A program made the position numbers and the translations under genes. From contig JAJBTP010000269.1 of assembly GCA_020860805.1 (NCBI GenBank), positions 1-6,111 of the forward strand: DNA of 6,111 bases, given 5' to 3'. The notes beneath the pieces were generated by a model, which searched no databases, was not told the DNA's origin, and saw nothing but the letters and a program-made list of their open reading frames with translations. Numbering within the stretch: position 1 is the stretch's first letter; each line of letters opens with the position of its first letter. This DNA is from Tannerellaceae bacterium. Its GTDB lineage: Bacteria; Bacteroidota; Bacteroidia; Bacteroidales; Tannerellaceae. This document shows positions 1 through 3,293 of the stretch, piece after piece.

Positions 1-609
1 ATGATATACGCTTACATTAGAGTTTCAACAGACAAACAAACTGTAGAGAATCAGAGATTTGAAATCGAAAAGTTCGCTAAAGATAAAGAGTTGATAATAG
101 ACAAATGGATATCGGAGGTGATATCCGGGACAAAGGCCGCTAAGGAAAGGAAGTTAGGTCCATTATTGAAAAAGATGCAACCAGGAGACACGTTAATCGT
201 TACAGAAATTTCACGCCTGGGAAGAAATCTGATGGGAATCATGAGCATTCTACATTTATGCATGAATAAAGAAACCAATGTTTTTACAGTAAAAGAACGC
301 TACGAGTTAGGCAATAATATAAACTCCCAGATCCTGGCATTTGCTTTTTCGCTGTCTGCTCAAATCGAAAGAGACCTAATCTCTCAACGAACCAGAGAAG
401 CTCTGGCCAGAAAAAGAGCTCTGGGAATTTCACTTGGCAGACCGGTTGGTTGCAAATCCACCAGGTACAAATTATCTGGAAAAGAAAAGATCGTATATAA
501 AATGCTGGCAGATGGCAAAAGCAAAGCAGCAATTTCCAGAAAACTTAAAGTTCACCGCTCTACTCTGGATGTGTGGCTAAAGAAATGGGAAGAAGAATCT
601 ATGAGTTAA
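1..609 (+). CDS. Serine site-specific recombinase (resolvase/DNA invertase family)
   Basis: This 202-residue protein has the layout of a small serine recombinase. The N-terminal catalytic domain begins YAYIRVSTDKQ, where Ser9 is the expected nucleophile that forms the 5'-phosphoserine link to DNA. The conserved TEISRLGRN segment (residues 68-76) supplies the active-site arginines Arg72 and Arg75. A long E-helix follows (about 117-140, SLSAQIERDLISQRTREAL), then a GRP hinge at 146-148. A C-terminal helix-turn-helix (about 158-195, with DGKSKAAISRKLKVHRSTLDVW) should read the crossover site. The length is normal for resolvases and invertases, and the protein resembles the Bacteroides Mpi-type master invertases. 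The ATG is the first base of the window, so its promoter is not visible. The inverted repeats just downstream are candidate substrates, but this is inference. Inversion and resolution roles cannot be told apart from sequence alone. Confidence 0.93.
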   Translation: MIYAYIRVSTDKQTVENQRFEIEKFAKDKELIIDKWISEVISGTKAAKERKLGPLLKKMQPGDTLIVTEISRLGRNLMGIMSILHLCMNKETNVFTVKERYELGNNINSQILAFAFSLSAQIERDLISQRTREALARKRALGISLGRPVGCKSTRYKLSGKEKIVYKMLADGKSKAAISRKLKVHRSTLDVWLKKWEEESMS

Positions 610-631
610 AACTGTCCTATGGGAGGCTAAA

Positions 632-697
632 TTGACCGATTACTTTTGGTCATCCACAACCGGGGAAATCGAAAAAGATACCCCCGGTTGTAAATAG
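632..697 (+). CDS. Possible 21-codon leader peptide (TTG start)
   Basis: A short frame starts at TTG 632 and ends at TAG 695-697, encoding MTDYFWSSTTGEIEKDTPGCK if TTG is read as Met. A good Shine-Dalgarno-like GGGAGG (621-626) sits five bases upstream, which is unusual in Bacteroidales. The frame spans both arms of the 656-691 hairpin and stops just before the large inverted repeat at 700-791, the geometry of a translated leader. It could be chance. A candidate promoter at 641-648 would start transcription inside it, so both cannot serve the same transcript. I recognise no family. Confidence 0.22.
   Translation: MTDYFWSSTTGEIEKDTPGCK
641..648 (+). promoter_or_regulatory. Candidate Bacteroidetes -7 box for the methyltransferase
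   Basis: TACTTTTG is an exact match to the Bacteroidetes -7 consensus TAnnTTTG. I see no good -33 TTG at the usual 19-21 bp upstream, so support is partial. Transcription would start around 653-656, at the first base of the 656-691 hairpin. That would give the methyltransferase a structured leader of about 170 nt. Confidence 0.35.
656..691. repeat. 10-bp inverted repeat (hairpin), ACAACCGGGG arms
   Basis: ACAACCGGGG (656-665) is perfectly complementary to CCCCGGTTGT (682-691), with a 16-nt loop. No T-run follows, so it is a poor intrinsic terminator for the recombinase. The right arm also lies within the 678-689 segment that can pair instead with 737-748, so the two structures exclude each other. 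Confidence 0.75.
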
Positions 698-748
698 CCT
701 CTCACCACATAATTACATGAATGCGCTAATACGCAAAACCGGGGGTAT
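678..748. repeat. 12-bp inverted repeat able to compete with the flanking hairpins
   Basis: ATACCCCCGGTT (678-689) is the exact reverse complement of AACCGGGGGTAT (737-748). The right copy lies in the loop of the larger 700-791 inverted repeat. The left copy overlaps the right arm of the 656-691 hairpin. AACCGGGG therefore occurs twice (658-665, 737-744) and can compete for one CCCCGGTT, as in attenuator or antiterminator leaders. A pseudoknot with the 700-791 hairpin is another geometric possibility. Confidence 0.7.
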
Positions 749-791
749 AATGCCTTCGGCTGCGTATTAGCGCATTTCTTATGTGGTGAGA
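700..791. repeat. Long interrupted inverted repeat upstream of the methyltransferase
   Basis: There are two perfect paired blocks. The outer one is TCTCACCACATAA (700-712) against 779-791, 13 bp. The inner one is AATGCGCTAATACGCA (720-735) against 761-776, 16 bp. The spacers between blocks differ (7 nt on the left, 2 nt on the right), and a 25-nt loop (736-760) remains. The loop holds a mini-hairpin GCC-TTC-GGC (752-760). Each inner arm is itself a dyad, TGCG-N6-CGCA (722-735 and 761-774). In RNA this would be a very stable 29-bp hairpin ending 34 nt before the methyltransferase ATG. In DNA it could be paired recombinase or regulator sites, or a MITE-like remnant. I see no target-site duplication. 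Confidence 0.8.
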
Positions 792-824
792 TTGCAAATA
801 TATGAAAAATTAAATGATTTGCTT

Positions 825-1826
825 ATGACTTATTTACATCACCCAATTAAACATGCCTCGCTTTTTTCTGGATTTGGTGCACCTGATCTTGCTGCGACTC
901 TTTTGGGTTGGGAAAATATTTTCCATTGTGAAATAGATTACTTCTGTAATCAGATACTCAAATATTATTTCCCAAATTCAATTAGTTATGAAAACATTAT
1001 TAAAACAGACTTCAGTAAACACCGGGGACAAATTGATGTCCTCACAGGAGGGTTCCCATGCCAACCATTTAGCGTTGCCGGATCCAGAAAAGGAAAGAAT
1101 GATGACCGTTATCTCTGGCCAGAAATGCTACGAGCAATCAGAGAAATCAGGCCCACTTGGATCATTGGTGAAAATGTTGCTGGAATCACCAGTATGGTTC
1201 AACCAGGCAGTGAAGTTACAGTGGAAAGTCAAACCTCTGAATCAGAAACGGATTACACGGAAACGCTACTGGAACAGGAGTTTGTCATCGAAACCATCTG
1301 TCGAGATCTTGAGTGTGAAGGATATTCCGTCCAACCGATTATTATTCCGGCTTGCGCCGTCGGTGCGCCCCATAGAAGAGAGAGGGTTTGGTTCATCGCA
1401 TATAATACTTCCAACACCACAAGCCAGGGATTACAGGAGCGGATCCATTATAAACAGTACACGGATGAAGAGAAAGATAGAGAAAGGTTGGTCAATCGAC
1501 TTGAACGATCTGGCAGCATCCGGGTTACTTCCGACTCCGACAGCCTCCGACTGGAAAGGGAGTGTAACAGCCAAAGGGATGATAAGGAAGGATGGGAAAT
1601 TGAGGAACGATTCATTAAGAAATATACCGGCTATGATGGGCGAAACTTCCCAACTCAGTCCCCTGTTTGTAGCAGAGATGATGGGTTTTCCAGTAGACTG
1701 GACAATATTACCTTTCCAAAGTGGAGAACAGAATCTATAAAAGGATATGGGAATGCGATAGTTCCACCCTTAATTTTAGAGCTTTTTATAGCCTTAGAAG
1801 AAAGCTATTTTAATATTATAAAGTAA
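825..1826 (+). CDS. dcm: DNA (cytosine-5-)-methyltransferase
   Basis: This 333-residue enzyme (from ATG 825) would transfer methyl groups from S-adenosylmethionine to C5 of cytosine in DNA. Visible C5-MTase motifs are I, ASLFSGFGAPDLA (residues 11-23); IV, GGFPCQPFS with catalytic Cys79; VI, GENVAG with Glu116-Asn117-Val118; VIII, HRRERVWFIA (183-192); and X, GYGNAIVPP (307-315). The stretch 193-300 is the variable target-recognition part, ending in the mobile-element-typical FPTQSPVCSRDDG and FPKWRTESIKGYGNA. The frame is open back to GTG 783, but that codon lies inside the right inverted-repeat arm and adds nothing conserved, so I prefer ATG 825. The methylated sequence cannot be predicted. 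No endonuclease is visible, so it is an orphan here, perhaps protecting the element from host restriction. It contains a second coding frame (1036-1740). Its 3' end overlaps the convergent integrase by 11 bp. Confidence 0.93.
   Translation: MTYLHHPIKHASLFSGFGAPDLAATLLGWENIFHCEIDYFCNQILKYYFPNSISYENIIKTDFSKHRGQIDVLTGGFPCQPFSVAGSRKGKNDDRYLWPEMLRAIREIRPTWIIGENVAGITSMVQPGSEVTVESQTSESETDYTETLLEQEFVIETICRDLECEGYSVQPIIIPACAVGAPHRRERVWFIAYNTSNTTSQGLQERIHYKQYTDEEKDRERLVNRLERSGSIRVTSDSDSLRLERECNSQRDDKEGWEIEERFIKKYTGYDGRNFPTQSPVCSRDDGFSSRLDNITFPKWRTESIKGYGNAIVPPLILELFIALEESYFNIIK
1036..1740 (+). CDS. Overlapping-frame protein inside the methyltransferase gene (LPTP-repeat family)
   Basis: This 234-codon frame lies entirely within the methyltransferase gene, shifted +1. 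It does not read like a random shadow. It begins MSSQEGSHANHLALPDPEKER, then GSLVKMLLESPVWF (42-55), an aromatic/basic LQWKVKP, SNRLLFRLAPSVRP (99-112), and two copies of LPTPxAxD (125-132 LPTPQARD, 165-172 LPTPTASD). It ends LSPLFVAEMMGFPVDW (207-222) and LPFQSGEQN. From memory, this order of blocks is shared by proteins annotated as DNA cytosine methyltransferase or hypothetical in Bacteroidetes phages and conjugative elements, and resembles C-terminal parts of some phage C5-methyltransferases. The frame is open from at least ATG 988, but ATG 1036 matches the start I remember for the family. It has no catalytic PCQ of its own. It may be an independent accessory protein, or a domain joined to the methyltransferase by frameshifting. 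Function unknown. Confidence 0.62.
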   Translation: MSSQEGSHANHLALPDPEKERMMTVISGQKCYEQSEKSGPLGSLVKMLLESPVWFNQAVKLQWKVKPLNQKRITRKRYWNRSLSSKPSVEILSVKDIPSNRLLFRLAPSVRPIEERGFGSSHIILPTPQARDYRSGSIINSTRMKRKIEKGWSIDLNDLAASGLLPTPTASDWKGSVTAKGMIRKDGKLRNDSLRNIPAMMGETSQLSPLFVAEMMGFPVDWTILPFQSGEQNL

Positions 1827-2046
1827 AAGAATTAAACACTTGCACACCTTCCTGCTTACTTTCGTCCAGTACATGCGCATAGATAAGAGTCTCACGCAAC
1901 TCTGAATGTCCCAGGAGTTCTTTAAGCGAGGTAAGATCCTTTGTCTTTCGAAGATAAATAGTTGCAAAAGTATGCCGGCCAACTTTATGAGAAATAGGCT
2001 TATCAATATCGACTTCTTTTGCAATCTTCTTCAAATACTCATTCAT
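1816..2046 (-). CDS. Tyrosine recombinase/integrase, C-terminal catalytic fragment (frameshifted)
   Basis: This frame carries the C-terminal catalytic half of a phage-type integrase. HKVGRHTFAT (residues 20-29) holds the box II [H/K]xxR arginine, LLGHSELRETLIYAHV (44-59) holds the conserved His and the nucleophilic Tyr56, and the DESKQEGVQVFN tail is typical of Bacteroidetes integrases. ATG 2046 is only the first Met. The same frame is open upstream through integrase-like sequence (KLVNKLVGTRKKGILFKNLPADQT) to the A-run at 2116-2124, where the N-terminal part continues in another frame. Joined, the protein would be about 390 residues, normal for this family. Alone, this fragment lacks the DNA-binding domain and could not act as an integrase. 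The stop overlaps the convergent methyltransferase end by 11 bp. Confidence 0.88.
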   Translation of the reverse strand: MNEYLKKIAKEVDIDKPISHKVGRHTFATIYLRKTKDLTSLKELLGHSELRETLIYAHVLDESKQEGVQVFNSFTL

Positions 2047-2108
2047 GGTCTGATCAGCAGGAAGGTTCTTAAATAATATACCTTTCTTCCGGGTTCCAAC
2101 AAGTTTGT

Positions 2109-2987
2109 TTACGAGTTTTTTTTTAGTGGTTCTGAAAGAGGGATAATAATTGGTAAAGGTTTTTTATTCCTATTTTTTATTCTGTAGTAAGTCAAATGGG
2201 TAGAAGAAATCTGCTCTATTCGGAGCTGTTTTGCATCTCCTACATGTAACGAGCTAAAACAAAGGAATAAGAAAAACTCCAAAGTATCCTGGTATTTATC
2301 CTCCAGAGATTTCTCATTATACAAACCCACCAAACGCTCCAGCTCTTCCTCGGTTAAATAGATGTATGAAGCAGTTGTACGTTTTATTGCCCAGGACTCG
2401 AAAGGATTCTCTTCCATATAACCTAAACGCACTGCAGCCCGGACATACTTCCGTATAGTAGACATATTTTTATACGCCGTATTCTCATTATTCTTCAGCT
2501 TCTTCCGGAGATAAATATAATAATCCTCTAACCATTCATGTGTAATATCATCGAAATGCAGTTCTGGATTATATTCCTTCAGTTTTTTTATAACTGTTTT
2601 ATGAATATTCATAGTGCTGGCCTCTATTCTGGCAGACAGTCTCTTCTGGTAAAAATCAATGAAGTCAAAAAAGGTATCATAATCATCCGGACGATTGAAT
2701 GCCCGGATAAAAGAATCTTTGGTCAGTTTCTTATTCTTTAACCTGGCACGCACCAGGACATCATTCACACGGGCCTGGATCCGTTCTATGATCAGATTCT
2801 TATCTGCAGCTCCTTTCTCTCCGGAGCGGATCCGTCGCTTAGTTTCATCCCAATATTTTATGGGAATACTAATCCCGGTCGGCAATTCAACCTTTTGCCG
2901 GCTAACATACAAACTTACATATATAGGAGCTTTGCCACATCGCGACGCAGATTTCGTGATTTTCTGATACGTATTAATAGTACTCAT
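2109..2987 (-). CDS. Tyrosine recombinase/integrase, N-terminal fragment (frameshifted)
   Basis: These 292 codons encode the N-terminal portion of a Bacteroidetes integrase. There is an arm-binding-like start (about 17-52, with ISIPIKYWDETKRRI), a SAM-like core-binding domain (about 103-195, with DFIDFYQKRL and MSTIRKYVRAAVRLGYMEENPF), and the beginning of the catalytic domain (YLTEEELERL onward). The place where Arg I normally stands (CFTGLRxSD in relatives) reads CFSSLHVGD, so His248 replaces the arginine. IntDOT of CTnDOT also lacks this Arg, so the loss need not mean inactivity. The frame ends PLSEPLKKNS-stop within a few codons of a nine-A run, where one extra A or two fewer would restore the rest of the gene. 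AGGGA lies a few bases before the ATG and may be its ribosome binding site. The start lies near tRNA-Cys, suggesting an element integrated there. Confidence 0.88.
   Translation of the reverse strand: MSTINTYQKITKSASRCGKAPIYVSLYVSRQKVELPTGISIPIKYWDETKRRIRSGEKGAADKNLIIERIQARVNDVLVRARLKNKKLTKDSFIRAFNRPDDYDTFFDFIDFYQKRLSARIEASTMNIHKTVIKKLKEYNPELHFDDITHEWLEDYYIYLRKKLKNNENTAYKNMSTIRKYVRAAVRLGYMEENPFESWAIKRTTASYIYLTEEELERLVGLYNEKSLEDKYQDTLEFFLFLCFSSLHVGDAKQLRIEQISSTHLTYYRIKNRNKKPLPIIIPLSEPLKKNS
2116..2124 (-). other. A9 homopolymer frameshift site in the integrase
   Basis: On the coding strand a run of nine A follows CCACT and precedes CTCGTA. The N-terminal frame reads EPLKKNS-stop across it. The C-terminal frame reads on as KKKLVNKLVG. 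Ten or seven A would join both into one 390-residue integrase. The sequence permits a disrupting mutation, a basecalling error, slipped-strand phase variation or transcriptional slippage. Confidence 0.85.
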
Positions 2988-2988
2988 G

Positions 2989-3030
2989 ATTCCCTACATT
3001 TTACCTAAAGCGTGATAAATTCCCTACGTT
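2989..3030 (-). repeat. Two 12-bp direct repeats before the integrase
   Basis: On the minus strand AAYGTAGGGAAT occurs at 3030-3019 (AACGTAGGGAAT) and 3000-2989 (AATGTAGGGAAT), exactly 30 bp apart with one mismatch. The proximal copy contains the AGGGA that could be the integrase ribosome binding site. The spacing is close to three helical turns, which suits an integrase arm-type, excisionase or repressor site, but the function is inferred. Confidence 0.6.
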
Positions 3031-3055
3031 ATTCATTCTTCCGAACTTTCTCTCC

Positions 3056-3085
3056 CAAATTCTAAGCAGTTGAGATAGGTACAAA
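3056..3085 (-). promoter_or_regulatory. Weak candidate integrase promoter
   Basis: On the minus strand TTTG (3085-3082) is followed after 17 bp by TAGAATTTG (3064-3056), a loose match to the Bacteroidetes TTTG/TAnnTTTG pair. It lies just past the tRNA terminator and about 70 bp upstream of the integrase ATG, leaving a leader that would include both 12-bp repeats. The match is imperfect. Confidence 0.25.
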
Positions 3086-3090
3086 TAGCA

Positions 3091-3120
3091 AAACCCGACA
3101 GCCTAATGACTGTCGGGTTT
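3091..3120 (-). terminator. Rho-independent terminator of tRNA-Cys
   Basis: AAACCCGACAG (3091-3101) pairs perfectly with CTGTCGGGTTT (3110-3120), an 11-bp G+C-rich stem with an 8-nt loop. On the minus strand it begins 12 bases past the tRNA 3' end, and the stem runs out into a TTTT tract. It should end the tRNA transcript, and any readthrough from the SNF2 gene, before the integrase. The reverse strand also ends in a short T-run, so it may work both ways. Confidence 0.82.
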
Positions 3121-3132
3121 CAACCGATTTTG

Positions 3133-3203
3133 AGGTTCCTGGCGGATTCGAACCGCCGTAGACGGTTTTGCAGACCGGTGCCTAGCCACTCGGCCAAGGA
3201 ACC
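3133..3203 (-). tRNA. tRNA-Cys (anticodon GCA)
   Basis: The minus strand folds as a full 71-nt tRNA without encoded CCA. The acceptor stem is GGTTCCT/AGGAACC with discriminator T. The D arm is GCC/GGC around GAGTGGCTA. The anticodon loop is CTGCAAA with anticodon GCA for cysteine. The variable loop is four bases, and the T stem GGCGG/CCGCC encloses TTCGAAT. The outermost anticodon-stem pair (27-43) is a C/T mismatch; the other stems pair well. Its 3' end faces the integrase, so it is a plausible integration target for the element on the left. It has its own promoter and terminator. Confidence 0.97.
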
Positions 3204-3236
3204 CTTTGGAGAATGTTTTCTCCTTGTTTGCGAGTG

Positions 3237-3267
3237 CAAAGTAAATCGTTTTTTTTGAAATATACAA
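3237..3267 (-). promoter_or_regulatory. tRNA-Cys promoter
   Basis: On the minus strand TTG (3267-3265) lies 20 bp before TTACTTTG (3244-3237), close to the Bacteroidetes -33 TTG and -7 TAnnTTTG elements. The spacer contains an A8 tract. Transcription would start near 3230, about 27 nt before the tRNA. The short leader carries a 6-bp hairpin, GGAGAA/TTCTCC (3208-3213 with 3218-3223), which may help processing. Confidence 0.6.
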
Positions 3268-3293
3268 GTTCTTGAAGGGTTTTATTTGTTCTT

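Noticed and set aside
656..700. Intrinsic terminator for the serine recombinase
   Set aside because: The stem is adequate, but the loop is 16 nt and no T-run follows.
700..791. MITE or insertion sequence remnant with terminal inverted repeats
   Set aside because: The 13-bp outer arms fit in principle, but I find no target-site duplication at the flanks (left ...AATAGCC, right TTGCAAA...) and no transposase. Kept only as an alternative.
783..824. Methyltransferase start at GTG 783
   Set aside because: It would place the start codon inside the right arm of the 700-791 inverted repeat and adds 14 residues with no family resemblance. ATG 825 sits ten residues before motif I, as expected.
988..1035. 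ATG 988 as the start of the overlapping-frame protein
   Set aside because: The extra 16 residues carry no family resemblance, and the sequence starting MSSQEGSHAN at 1036 matches the N-terminus I remember for this family.
1794..2024. Antisense 76-codon frame overlapping the integrase C-terminus
   Set aside because: It is on the same strand in another frame, with biased low-complexity composition and no motif. The integrase frame there has box II and the catalytic Tyr.
2989..3030. CRISPR-like repeat pair
   Set aside because: Only two 12-bp copies at 30-bp period, with no further repeats and no cas genes.
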